A stretch of DNA of 64,000 nt from CAYTBN01 sp964436045 (lineage in GTDB: Bacteria; Myxococcota_A; UBA796; UBA9615; CAYRNR01): NCBI GenBank assembly GCA_964436045.1, contig CAYTBN010000005.1, forward strand, positions 128,587 through 192,586. Reading direction: 5' to 3'. Below are positions 7,978-16,271 of the stretch, in pieces. The notes beneath the pieces were generated by a model. The model saw only the letters and a list, made by a program, of their open reading frames with translations. It had not been told where the DNA came from and made no database searches. The translations under genes and the position numbers were made by a program. Every line of letters begins with the position of its first letter. Position 1 is the first letter of the stretch.

Positions 7978-10187
7978 GGGGCCCAGCCGAGGGAGTGGCT
8001 GCCGTCCTCGTTGATCCAGACCCGCTGGTCCGCCTCGATGGGGCCGGCGACCGTGACCGTGGCGCCGCCCGGATAGATGACCCGGATCTCGTCGACCTGG
8101 GTCTCCGCCCCGAGGCCGAAGCTCACGTAGAGGCTGTCCTGGCAGCCCGTGCCCGAGCCGCCGCTGACGTGGCTCATCAGCGTCTGGCTGCCGGCGTCCA
8201 CCTCGATCACCGCGCCGATGCCCGCCCAGTTCGCGGTGATCCCGCCCAGGGCTCGCACCTGCAAGAAGTGGTTGCCCGCCGCGGCCGTGTCGTTGCGGAA
8301 CAGGTCGTAGGCCAGCAGGTCCACGTCCCCGTCGTTGTCGTAGTCCGAGGCCGCGCCGCCCCAGCCGTTGTGGATGATCGCGCCGGACTCGTAGTTGACC
8401 TGATCGAAGCCGCCCGTGCCGTCGTTGAAGTACATCTCGGAGAACCGGCCGTCGTACACGCAGGTCACGAACAGGTCCCAGTCGCCGTCGTTGTCGAAGT
8501 CCTGCACCGTGGGGTTGGAGTGGGTCTCGCGGTAGTAGATCCTGGCGTCCGCCGCGATATCCTCGAACCCCAGGTCACCGTCGTTGCGCAACACCATCGT
8601 GCGGTCGGAGAAGTCGTAGTAGCGGGGGTGGGCCAGGTTGGATTCGATCAGGTCCCAGTCGCCGTCGTTCTCCAGGTCGATCCACGCCGAGCCGATGGTG
8701 TGGCCGTAGTAGCCCGAGTTCCAGACCCCCGCCAGCCCCCAGGCCAGCGCGCGGTTGGCCATCTGGTCGCCGTCCAGATTCTCGTACATCAGGTTCTGGT
8801 TGAGCCGGTAGTTGCTCACGAAGATGTCCATGTCCCCGTCCCGATCGACGTCGATCGGACTCACCCCGCGGCCGGCGAGGTCCATGCCGGTCAGGCCGTG
8901 GTCGGCGCTCCAGTCGGCGAAGGTGCCGTCGCCGTTGTTGCGGAACAGGCGGTCCTCGTAGAACGAGTAGGGGTCCGAGCACTCGTAGTTGGCCAGGTAG
9001 AGGTCGAGGTAACCATCCGAGTCCACGTCGACCCAGGCGGCGCCGGGGGTCGGCGAGTGTTCGGGCTGGCCGTCCGCGTTGCAGTCGATGTCCTCCTGGG
9101 TGTCGTCGATCCCGGACGCGGCGGTCACGTCGGTGAAGGTGCCGTCGCAGTTGCTGCGCACCAGGAGGTCCGCGCCGCTGTTGCCGCTGTTCATGCCGAA
9201 GAAGTCCAGGCAGCCGTCGTTGTCGAAGTCCCCCCACAGCACACCCGAGCATCCCAGTCCATCCAGCCCGGCGTCGGAGGTCACGTTGGTGAACGTGCCG
9301 TCGCCGTTGTTGCGATAGAGGGTCGGCCCGTTGGTCATCAGGTCGTCCCAGCCGTCGTGGTCGTAGTCACCCCAGGCCACCTGGCCCGATCCCGACAGGA
9401 CCTCGTCGATCTGGAACCACTTGTTCTCGGCCGGAATCGTCTCGTGCAGGTCGACGACCAGCCGGATCGAGTACTCGTAAGGGAAGATCAACGACAGGCC
9501 GTTGTAGAAATAGTTCGTATCGGCCTCCGGCAGGTTGATGGCGCTGTGACAGTCGCTGTAGGCGGAGCACTCGACGGCGGTCGTGTCGAAGGCCAGCGCC
9601 GCGCCGTCGGGCGGCAGGAAGTCGTTGGCGATGTAGAACAGCCCCGGAATCGGCACCTCGATGGGCTCGTCGAACACATAGTCGACCCAGGTGTACACGG
9701 CTTCCTCCGGATCGAGGCAGCGATCCCCGGTCCAGCGCGCCTCCCACTGCCAGAAGTCGAAGCCGTTGCTGCCGAAGTCGTCGTAGGCTCCGATGGTCAC
9801 CGGCCGCTCACCCTCGCCCGCCAGGGATCCCCACATGACCCGGGCGCCGTACACGGTGGCCGGCGCCAGCAGGTCGAAGCGCACCCCTTCCCACATCCGC
9901 TCTTCGCCGATGGTGTAGCTGCCCTCATAGCCGGTGATGGCGTTCCAGCTGGTGGCCAGGATGTTGGACGTGCCGCCCTCGGTGGTGTGGGCCAGTTCGT
10001 CGGCGTCGGCCGGGAAGGTCCCCGCCGCGGTCTCGACGCAGGCGTCGCCCGTGGTGTCGTCGTCGTCTGCCGAGTCGTCGTCGTCGCCGGTGGCGTCGTC
10101 GTCATCCTGGGGGCAGCCGACCCAGAGCAACGCTCCGAGCAAGATGATCCAGACATGCACCAGCCATCGAATCTCGAACTTGGTCAT
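7974..10187 (-). CDS. FG-GAP/VCBS repeat lipoprotein with ASPIC/UnbV domain
   Basis: A 737-residue lipoprotein. The lipobox is LLWVGC, followed by Asp-rich linkers separated by ATG, SA and TTG. Residues ~55-240 form an N-terminal domain with several Cys. A beta-propeller of FG-GAP/VCBS repeats (WGDYDHDGWDDL, WGDFDNDGCLDF, DVDSDGYLDLY and others) follows; these Asp-rich loops bind Ca2+. The C-terminal ~90 residues match the ASPIC/UnbV domain (WAGIGAVIEV; IRVIYPGGATV). Such proteins are extracellular and usually adhesive or carbohydrate-binding. The SD sequence GGAGGGGAAG lies ahead of ATG 10187. Confidence 0.88.
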   Translation of the reverse strand: MTKFEIRWLVHVWIILLGALLWVGCPQDDDDATGDDDDSADDDDTTGDACVETAAGTFPADADELAHTTEGGTSNILATSWNAITGYEGSYTIGEERMWEGVRFDLLAPATVYGARVMWGSLAGEGERPVTIGAYDDFGSNGFDFWQWEARWTGDRCLDPEEAVYTWVDYVFDEPIEVPIPGLFYIANDFLPPDGAALAFDTTAVECSAYSDCHSAINLPEADTNYFYNGLSLIFPYEYSIRLVVDLHETIPAENKWFQIDEVLSGSGQVAWGDYDHDGWDDLMTNGPTLYRNNGDGTFTNVTSDAGLDGLGCSGVLWGDFDNDGCLDFFGMNSGNSGADLLVRSNCDGTFTDVTAASGIDDTQEDIDCNADGQPEHSPTPGAAWVDVDSDGYLDLYLANYECSDPYSFYEDRLFRNNGDGTFADWSADHGLTGMDLAGRGVSPIDVDRDGDMDIFVSNYRLNQNLMYENLDGDQMANRALAWGLAGVWNSGYYGHTIGSAWIDLENDGDWDLIESNLAHPRYYDFSDRTMVLRNDGDLGFEDIAADARIYYRETHSNPTVQDFDNDGDWDLFVTCVYDGRFSEMYFNDGTGGFDQVNYESGAIIHNGWGGAASDYDNDGDVDLLAYDLFRNDTAAAGNHFLQVRALGGITANWAGIGAVIEVDAGSQTLMSHVSGGSGTGCQDSLYVSFGLGAETQVDEIRVIYPGGATVTVAGPIEADQRVWINEDGSHSLGWAP

Positions 10188-10264
10188 CGTGCTTCCCCTC
10201 CGGTCCGGAGTACAATGGCCGAGTATGTCGCAGCGCGGAGCCCCTGGCCAGCAGCGCTGATCGT

Positions 10265-10279
10265 TGTGAGAATCTCACA
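10265..10279. promoter_or_regulatory. Perfect 7-1-7 palindrome between divergent genes (candidate operator)
   Basis: TGTGAGA-A-TCTCACA lies in the gap between the divergent FG-GAP lipoprotein (start 10187) and the receiver gene (start 10315). A possible -10 element TACAAT on the + strand sits upstream at 10211-10216, which would place the palindrome in the receiver gene's leader. The 15-bp symmetry suits a dimeric DNA-binding regulator. No regulator gene is adjacent, so its partner is unknown. Confidence 0.4.
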
Positions 10280-10314
10280 GCAGGGTGGTGGATGGGGCTG
10301 CTCGTGGAGGAGCT

Positions 10315-10746
10315 GTGCGGCGGCTACGGGCTCTGGTATTCGACGACGACGAGAGCATCCGTCGGCTGCTGACGATGCTGCTGCAGGCGCGCGGTTATGA
10401 GGTCTTCGACTACCCGGAGCCGATTCACTGCACGGTCTACGATGCCGCCGGGTGTGTCTGCGGGACTGGCTGCACCTGTGGGGACATCACACTCACCGAC
10501 GTGGAGATGCCCCAGATCAGCGGCCTGGACCTGGTGGAGGATCAACGCTCGCGGGGGTGCAAGATCGACCCGCGGAACGTGGCGCTGATGTCTGGCGGCT
10601 GGACCGAAGAGAGGCTGGAACGGGCCCGGGCGCTGGGGTGCCGGACCTTCGACAAGCCGTTCAAGGTCCCCGAACTCCAGGCCTGGCTCGACGAGTGCGA
10701 AGCCCGTTGCCGGGCCGATCTCAGCCTGCGCGACCTCGGCCGCTGA
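10315..10746 (+). CDS. Receiver-domain protein with Cys-rich insertion
   Basis: A 143-residue single-domain response regulator. The acidic pocket is VFDDDESIRR, the phospho-acceptor Asp lies in LTDVEMPQISGLDL, the switch Ser in LMSGGW and the conserved Lys in FDKPF, so phosphorylation is plausible. Between helix 2 and strand 3 there is an extra stretch with five Cys in 17 residues (C-x8-C-x-C-x3-C-x-C, 10428-10484), and more Cys follow. This could bind a metal or sense redox. No output domain or adjacent kinase is present. GTG 10315 follows GGAGGA closely; GTG 10285 is an alternative start. Confidence 0.75.
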   Translation: MRRLRALVFDDDESIRRLLTMLLQARGYEVFDYPEPIHCTVYDAAGCVCGTGCTCGDITLTDVEMPQISGLDLVEDQRSRGCKIDPRNVALMSGGWTEERLERARALGCRTFDKPFKVPELQAWLDECEARCRADLSLRDLGR

Positions 10747-10906
10747 CCGCACCCGGGCTCCTGCCCCCCCCCTGTCCTCGAAGAACTCCTACTCGCGGTC
10801 CCCCCAACCCACAGCGGAGCCACCCCCTGGATCTCTCGCCCCTCCGCGAATAAAGTCGCCCGGCGGCCGTCCATGGCTACCGGCACGCACACGACGGGAG
10901 GACCTC

Positions 10907-11551
10907 ATGCTGCGCACCGCGCTCCTCGCGACCCTGACCTTCGCCCTGGTGGCGGCCACCTCGTCCGCCGCGCGGGCGTCCGGCGACGAGGCCGCGCGGC
11001 TCCAGCGAGCCCTGGACGATCTGGCTGTGATGGAGGCCCTTCTGTCCGGGACCCTCAACGAACCCGCCCAGCGGGAGCTGCTGACCAAATTGCGCTCCGT
11101 CCGCCAGGAGGTCCACGGCGTCCAGCAGGATCTGCTGCGGGGTGGCGGCAGCGCCAGCGTGTCCATCGACGGGCCCGGTGGTGCCCTCGTGGCGGTGACC
11201 GTGACCGAGGGTGCGGGTGCGGAGCCCTCGACTGTGCTGGTTGCGCCCGTCGGTCTCATCGACCCGGTCCGTATGACGCTGGCGCCGATGGACGGGTTGA
11301 AGGCGGCCATCAGCTCCGAGTCCTTCGGCGACGGCAAGGTGGCGATCCTGAGCGCTTCGGCCGCCGGGAACTGGTTCACCATCGATCAGGTCGTGGAACT
11401 GTTGCCCCTGTTCGCGTTCTCCGACGACCGGGTCGAGGCGGCCGTCGTGCTGTACCCGAAGGTGCTGGATCCGGAGAACTGGTTCCGGGTCTACGGGGCC
11501 TTCGACTTCGACAACGACAAGGACGAGGTACGCAGCCGGCTAGGACTCTAG
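10907..11551 (+). CDS. Exported DUF4476-domain protein
   Basis: 214 residues with a clear signal peptide (cleavage after ARA, ~residue 24) and a good SD (GGGAGGACCTC) before ATG. After a helical region and a Gly/Val-rich stretch, the last ~95 residues match DUF4476: an SFGDGKVAIL start, WFTIDQVVELLPLFAFS, and AAVVLYPKVLDPENW followed by YGAFDFDNDKDE. DUF4476 is common in secreted proteins of Myxococcota and Bacteroidota; its biochemical role is unknown. The 3' end overlaps the convergent gene by 12 bp. Confidence 0.75.
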   Translation: MLRTALLATLTFALVAATSSAARASGDEAARLQRALDDLAVMEALLSGTLNEPAQRELLTKLRSVRQEVHGVQQDLLRGGGSASVSIDGPGGALVAVTVTEGAGAEPSTVLVAPVGLIDPVRMTLAPMDGLKAAISSESFGDGKVAILSASAAGNWFTIDQVVELLPLFAFSDDRVEAAVVLYPKVLDPENWFRVYGAFDFDNDKDEVRSRLGL

Positions 11552-12481
11552 CGGCTCGTCGTAGACAGCGGCGAGCACGGCATCGGCATAGGTCGCCGTC
11601 GAATCGATCCCCAGCCCCAACCTCAGGTCCGTGCAGGCCTCGATGGGCACCACCCGCCCACCCACGCCAGTCTCCGCTCGGGCGACGGCGCCGCGGAGTG
11701 CGTCGGTGGCCCGGGCCCGCTCCCCGTCGTCCCCGGCCAGGCAGGCCTGGATAGCGGTGAGCACGGCCCGCTGCCCCGCCGCGTCCGGGGCGACCACCTC
11801 GGGCGCACTTGCCATCCGGCGTCGGGCCTGGCCGTAGATCTCGACGATATCCAGGGTGCCGAGCGGGAGAGCCATCGCGGAGGTGTCCTTGCCGACCTCC
11901 GTCAGCACGGCGGTTGGCACGCTCGGGAACCGCAGGTCCATGGCGGACACGGCTGCGACTGCGCGATCGAGGTCGGTGCGGCCGGCAGCGCCCGCGTCGA
12001 CGAGCAGCCTGCGGACGGATGGAGCGTCGACGAAGGCACAGTCCAGCGCCCACGACACCGGGGCCAGGGTGTTGCAAGGCAGGGCCACCACCGCCCGGGT
12101 TGCTCCCCGGGCCGCGGGGCCGGCGAGGGCCTCGAGCAGCAGGACCCCGAGCCGGGGCGCCACGTCGCCGGGCTGTGGGCCGCCGGGAAAGCCGACCAGC
12201 ACCTGATCGTCGAGGATCCGCTGCTCGCGGCGGTAGCGGTCCAGCTGCGCCTCCTTGACGTAGGGCAGATCGCCCACCAGGGTCAGGGTCGCCCGGCGGT
12301 ACTCGTCGAGGAACGGTTCGCCCGCGGGTAGCGCCGCCTGGATCCGTTCGCGCTCGCGGAAGGAGAGCACCCGGCAGAAACGCAGCGCGGCGTCGCGGCC
12401 GAACTCACCGAGCACCACGACCGGGACCGGCGGCCTGGCCGGGTGGACATCGGGCGGAAGGGGCGGGGGGCCCTCGCTCAT
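11540..12481 (-). CDS. Asp/Glu racemase superfamily-like protein
   Basis: 313 residues from ATG 12481, chosen for the GGAGG 8 nt upstream. Two spaced Cys motifs, LPCNT (about residue 136) and EACTD (about residue 285, followed by GIDSTATYADAVL), match the paired catalytic Cys motifs (CNT and GCTE) of the Asp/Glu/hydantoin racemase fold. The N-terminal half, with an unusual proline-rich start, is divergent. It may be a cofactor-independent racemase or a non-catalytic relative. The gene is divergent from deoB and converges on the DUF4476 gene. Confidence 0.5.
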   Translation of the reverse strand: MSEGPPPLPPDVHPARPPVPVVVLGEFGRDAALRFCRVLSFRERERIQAALPAGEPFLDEYRRATLTLVGDLPYVKEAQLDRYRREQRILDDQVLVGFPGGPQPGDVAPRLGVLLLEALAGPAARGATRAVVALPCNTLAPVSWALDCAFVDAPSVRRLLVDAGAAGRTDLDRAVAAVSAMDLRFPSVPTAVLTEVGKDTSAMALPLGTLDIVEIYGQARRRMASAPEVVAPDAAGQRAVLTAIQACLAGDDGERARATDALRGAVARAETGVGGRVVPIEACTDLRLGLGIDSTATYADAVLAAVYDEPLES

Positions 12482-12569
12482 ACCTCGACCTCCCTGACCG
12501 ACGGTAGCGCTCGAATCGCTTGACGGCAAGCACGCGAGTGCTCATCCTCCGTCCGGTACGGGAGACTCG

Positions 12570-13751
12570 ATGCGAATCGATCGTGTGTTCCTGATCGTGC
12601 TCGACGGAGTCGGCGTCGGGGAATTGCCCGACGCGGCGGACTTCGGTGACGTGGGCAGCAACTCCCTGGGCCAGACCGCCCGGGTGCTCGGTGGTCTGCG
12701 GCTTCCCCAGCTGGGAGCCATGGGCCTGGGCAACCTGACCACCATCGACGGCGTGCCACCGAGGTCCGCGACCCTGGGTGCCTTCGGCAAGATGGCCGAG
12801 CGCTCCGCTGGCAAGTGTTCGACCGTCGGCCACTGGGAGATCGCGGGCGTCACCTCGCCGGTTCCGCTTCCGGTCTACCCCGAGGGGTTCCCGGCCGAGG
12901 TGATCGCGACCTTCGAGGGCGCCATCGGCCGCGCGACCCTGGGCAACCGGATCGCCTCCGGTACGGTCATCATCGGCGAGCTGGGGGACGAGCACGTCCG
13001 CACGGGCCGGCCCATCGTCTACACCTCGGCGGACTCGGTGTTCCAGGTGGCGGCCCACGAGTCGGTCATTCCGGTCGAGGAGCTGTACCGCATGTGCGAG
13101 ATCGCGCGGGAACAGCTCGTCGGTCCCCACGCGGTCGGCCGGGTGATCGCCCGTCCGTTCGTGGACGACGGCGGAGCCTACCTGCGAACCGCCCGTCGGC
13201 GCGACTGGTCGCTGCCGCCACCCCGGCCGACGATCCTCGACTCGCTCTCCACCGCCGGCCTCGAGGTGATCGGGGTCGGCAAGATCGACGACCTGTTCGC
13301 CCGCCAGGGGCTCACTGGCTCCCACCACACCCTGGACACCCACGAGTGCGTGGACGCCCTGATCGGGATCTCCCGCCGTGAGTTCCGCGGCCTGGTCTTC
13401 GTCAACCTCATCGAGTTCGACATGCTCTACGGCCACCGCAACGATCCGCGTGGCTACGGTGCGGCCCTCGAGGAGTTCGACACGCGCATCCCCGATATCG
13501 CCGCCGCCATGGCAACAAGCGACATGCTGATGGTGATCTCGGACCATGGAAACGACCCGGTCGCGCCCAGCACCGACCACAGCCGCGAGTACGTGCCCTT
13601 GCTGGTGCGGGGCGCGGCGGTCCGTCCGTCCGTCGACCTGGGAACCCGTGAGACCTTTGCCGACGTGGCGGCGACCCTGGCCGACGTCTTCGACGCGGAG
13701 CCGCCGGAGTCCGGCCAGAGCTTCGCGGAACAGGCGTTGCGACGCCCCTGA
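12570..13751 (+). CDS. deoB: Phosphopentomutase
   Basis: 393 residues, the normal DeoB length. The metalloenzyme motifs are present: VLDGVGVGELPDA near the N-terminus (metal Asp), GSNSLGQTA, VGHWEIAG, and the C-terminal SDHGNDP with STDHSREYVPLLV, supplying the Mn2+-binding Asp and His residues. It interconverts ribose/deoxyribose 1- and 5-phosphates in nucleoside salvage. The SD is GGGAGA 4 nt before ATG. A hexosephosphate mutase follows 29 nt downstream, probably in one operon. Confidence 0.95.
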   Translation: MRIDRVFLIVLDGVGVGELPDAADFGDVGSNSLGQTARVLGGLRLPQLGAMGLGNLTTIDGVPPRSATLGAFGKMAERSAGKCSTVGHWEIAGVTSPVPLPVYPEGFPAEVIATFEGAIGRATLGNRIASGTVIIGELGDEHVRTGRPIVYTSADSVFQVAAHESVIPVEELYRMCEIAREQLVGPHAVGRVIARPFVDDGGAYLRTARRRDWSLPPPRPTILDSLSTAGLEVIGVGKIDDLFARQGLTGSHHTLDTHECVDALIGISRREFRGLVFVNLIEFDMLYGHRNDPRGYGAALEEFDTRIPDIAAAMATSDMLMVISDHGNDPVAPSTDHSREYVPLLVRGAAVRPSVDLGTRETFADVAATLADVFDAEPPESGQSFAEQALRRP

Positions 13752-13780
13752 GCCCCCCGCTTCGCTGAGAGGAGCACCCG

Positions 13781-15274
13781 ATGCGATTCCAGACACCTCC
13801 CGCGGACAAGAGCGCCGAGTACCTCGACCACCCCCACGTCAAGCGCACCGGATTCCGCGAGTACGATGCCCGCTGGTTCCTCGGCCGGGACCTGAACTAC
13901 CGGGGCGTCCAGCACATCGGCCAGGCGCTGGGGACCTACCTCCACGAAAGATTCGGGCTGGACGAGGTGGTGGTCGGCCACGACTACCGGTCGTACTCCC
14001 AGCATGTGTCGTTCGCGCTGATCGCCGGCCTGTTGCGCTCGGGGACAGGCGTGGCCGACGTGGGCCTGGGGGTCTCCCCGATGACCTACTTCGCGCAGCA
14101 CCACCTGGGCGTCCGCGGCGCGGCGATGGTCACCGCGTCCCACAATCCCAACGGCTGGACCGGCATCAAGATGGGCTACGATCTGTCCCGGACCTTCGGC
14201 CCCGACGAGATGGCCGCGTTCCGCGACCTGGCCCTCGGCGATGGGCCGCTGCGGGACGGCCGGGGGGGCTACCGGCGGGTCGAGGGAGTGCGCGACGCCT
14301 ACCTGGACGACCTGACCGCTGGCGGGTCCATCTCCCGCCCCCTGAAGGTAGTCGTCGGGACCGGAAACGGAACCGCTGGCTGGTTCACCCCCGAGGCGTT
14401 GCGGCGGCTGGGGTGTGAAGTGGTCGCCCTGCACGAACGCCTCGATTGGGACTTTCCCCACGGCAATCCCAACCCGGAGAGTGAGGCCTTCATGGGCCAG
14501 CTGCGGGACGCGGTGCTGGCCGAAGGCGCCGACCTGGGCATCGGTCTGGACGGTGACGGCGACCGTATCGGGGTCGCCGACGCCCGCGGTGCCAGGGTCT
14601 TCAGCGACAAGCTGGGGCTGGTGCTGGCCCGCTGGCTGGCGAACCAGGTCGAGGGCGCGCGGATCGTGGTGGATGTCAAATGCACCGCGCTGTTCAACGA
14701 CCGCGGAGTGCTGGACGCCGACGTGGTCTGGGAGAAGACCGGCCACTCCTACATCAAGTCCGCCGTCCACCGGGAGCAGGCCACGGCGGGCTTCGAGCGC
14801 AGCGGGCACTTCTTCTTCAACGCGCCCTTCGGCCGGGCCTACGATGACGCGTCGCTGGCGGCGATCCACCTGGTGCGCATGCTGGACCAGACCGGCCGGC
14901 CGCTACACGAGCTGCTGGGCGAGCTCCCGGTGACCCACCAGAGCCCGACGCTCCAGCCCCACGTGGCCGACGAGGTCAAGTACGACGTCGTCGATGCGCT
15001 GGTGCGCTCCTACCGCGATGACCAGCAGGCTGGCCGCCAGGTCGACGGCCGCGACATCGCCCGGCTGGTGACCATCAACGGCGCCCGCGTGGAGCTGGAC
15101 GACCTGGGCTGGCTGCTGGTCCGGGCGTCGTCCAACACCCCCCAGCTGGTGGTGATCGCCGAATCCCAGTCCGGTCCCGAGCAGGTCCGGTCCCTGGTCG
15201 AGGACGCCAACCGGCGGCTGGCGGCGCATGACGCCGTCGACCGTACACCGCTCGAGGACTACCTGATGGATTAG
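13781..15274 (+). CDS. Phosphomannomutase / phosphoglucomutase
   Basis: 497 residues with all four alpha-D-phosphohexomutase motifs: the phosphoserine loop TASHNPNG, the metal loop DGDGDR, the sugar-specificity region and ERSGHFFFN. The length and internal sequence fit ManB/AlgC-type bifunctional enzymes that feed GDP-mannose or UDP-glucose into surface polysaccharide. GAGAGGAGC provides the SD. Its TAG stop overlaps the stop of the convergent PKD lipoprotein gene by 4 bp, with no room for a separate terminator. Confidence 0.9.
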   Translation: MRFQTPPADKSAEYLDHPHVKRTGFREYDARWFLGRDLNYRGVQHIGQALGTYLHERFGLDEVVVGHDYRSYSQHVSFALIAGLLRSGTGVADVGLGVSPMTYFAQHHLGVRGAAMVTASHNPNGWTGIKMGYDLSRTFGPDEMAAFRDLALGDGPLRDGRGGYRRVEGVRDAYLDDLTAGGSISRPLKVVVGTGNGTAGWFTPEALRRLGCEVVALHERLDWDFPHGNPNPESEAFMGQLRDAVLAEGADLGIGLDGDGDRIGVADARGARVFSDKLGLVLARWLANQVEGARIVVDVKCTALFNDRGVLDADVVWEKTGHSYIKSAVHREQATAGFERSGHFFFNAPFGRAYDDASLAAIHLVRMLDQTGRPLHELLGELPVTHQSPTLQPHVADEVKYDVVDALVRSYRDDQQAGRQVDGRDIARLVTINGARVELDDLGWLLVRASSNTPQLVVIAESQSGPEQVRSLVEDANRRLAAHDAVDRTPLEDYLMD

Positions 15275-16209
15275 CGGATCCGGCGGGCCCACAGGGCGAT
15301 CAGACAGGCGCTGGCCATCAGCAGATACGCCAGCCGCGGATCGTGTGGCTCGGCGGCTGACGGCGTAACCGAAGCCTGCAGGGGACCGGTCTCGAGGTCC
15401 TCGAGGACGTAGCCCGAACAGCCGAGGCAGCCACCGTCGTCGTCGTCGCCCCCCGACACGGCGTTGGCCGAGATCACCACCTCGTCCGGCACCGATGACA
15501 GCTGCCCGTCGTTCACCACCAGCTCCAGCAGATAGATGCCCGCATCGGCGGCCAGGAAGGTCGGCATCTCGTCCGACGGGCCGTTGAGCGGCGGCGCGGA
15601 ATTGCCGGGGAAGGACGTGAAGGTCCACCAGAAGGACAGGACATCCCCGTCTGGATCGACCGATGCCGAACCGTCCAGCTGCACGGCGTCTCCCTGGTCG
15701 ACGGTCTGGTCCTCTCCCCCGTCTGCCACGGGCTGCTGGTTGTCCGATTCAGCCCAGACCGACACCTCGTCGTCGGATGAGAGGCCGTCGGGATCGCTGA
15801 CGATCAGCTCGACGTGGTGGGCGCCCACCGCCGTCGGAGTCAGGGTCGGATACTTGGTGTCCGCCCCGGTCAGCACCGCGCTGCTCCCCGGAGGCTCGGA
15901 GATCAACGTCCAGGCATACTCCAGATCGTCTCCGTCGGGGTCGTAGCTCTCCGACCCGTCGAGGAGGGCGGTGTCCCCCAGATCGAGCACGACGGTGTCG
16001 CCCGCATCGGCCACGGGGGGCTGGTTTCCTGTGGTGTCGTCGTCGTCGTCGTCGGTGGAGTCGTCGTCGTCGGTGACGTCGTCGTCGTCGGCCGCGTCGT
16101 CGTCCTCGCCGTAGGAGTCATCGTCGTCGGTGACGAAGGTCTGTCCGCAGCCCAGCGCTGCCAGCGCCAGAGTGCCCACGAGAAGCCGCAGAAGGAGATG
16201 GAATCGCAT
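15271..16209 (-). CDS. PKD-domain lipoprotein with Asp-rich linker and MYXO-CTERM-like tail
   Basis: 312 residues from ATG 16209. The lipobox AALGC is followed by ~40 residues of repeated Asp4 blocks, then two PKD/Ig-like beta domains opening with QPPVADAGD and QQPVADGGE. A Cys pair (GGCLGC) and ~50 residues further a single hydrophobic helix ending ARRIR form the C-terminus, resembling a MYXO-CTERM sorting signal although the spacing is long. The protein is thus doubly envelope-anchored by prediction. PKD domains usually mediate protein or carbohydrate contacts on the surface. Confidence 0.8.
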   Translation of the reverse strand: MRFHLLLRLLVGTLALAALGCGQTFVTDDDDSYGEDDDAADDDDVTDDDDSTDDDDDDTTGNQPPVADAGDTVVLDLGDTALLDGSESYDPDGDDLEYAWTLISEPPGSSAVLTGADTKYPTLTPTAVGAHHVELIVSDPDGLSSDDEVSVWAESDNQQPVADGGEDQTVDQGDAVQLDGSASVDPDGDVLSFWWTFTSFPGNSAPPLNGPSDEMPTFLAADAGIYLLELVVNDGQLSSVPDEVVISANAVSGGDDDDGGCLGCSGYVLEDLETGPLQASVTPSAAEPHDPRLAYLLMASACLIALWARRIR

Positions 16210-16215
16210 GCCCAC

Positions 16216-16244
16216 AGCGTAGACAAAGCCACGGGGCAAGACAA
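16216..16244 (-). promoter_or_regulatory. Promoter TTGTCT-N17-TACGCT, 6 nt from the start codon
   Basis: On the minus strand -35 TTGTCT (16239-16244) and -10 TACGCT (16216-16221) are 17 nt apart. The -10 ends 6 nt before ATG 16209, so transcription should begin at the A of the ATG, giving a leaderless mRNA. No Shine-Dalgarno sequence precedes this start. Confidence 0.5.
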
Positions 16245-16271
16245 CGGGCATCCACGGCCCTTGGATCCGTA

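Noticed and set aside
12518..12531. GCTTG-ACGG-CAAGC inverted repeat upstream of deoB as operator
   Set aside because: Only 5-bp arms and no convincing promoter around it; too weak to list.
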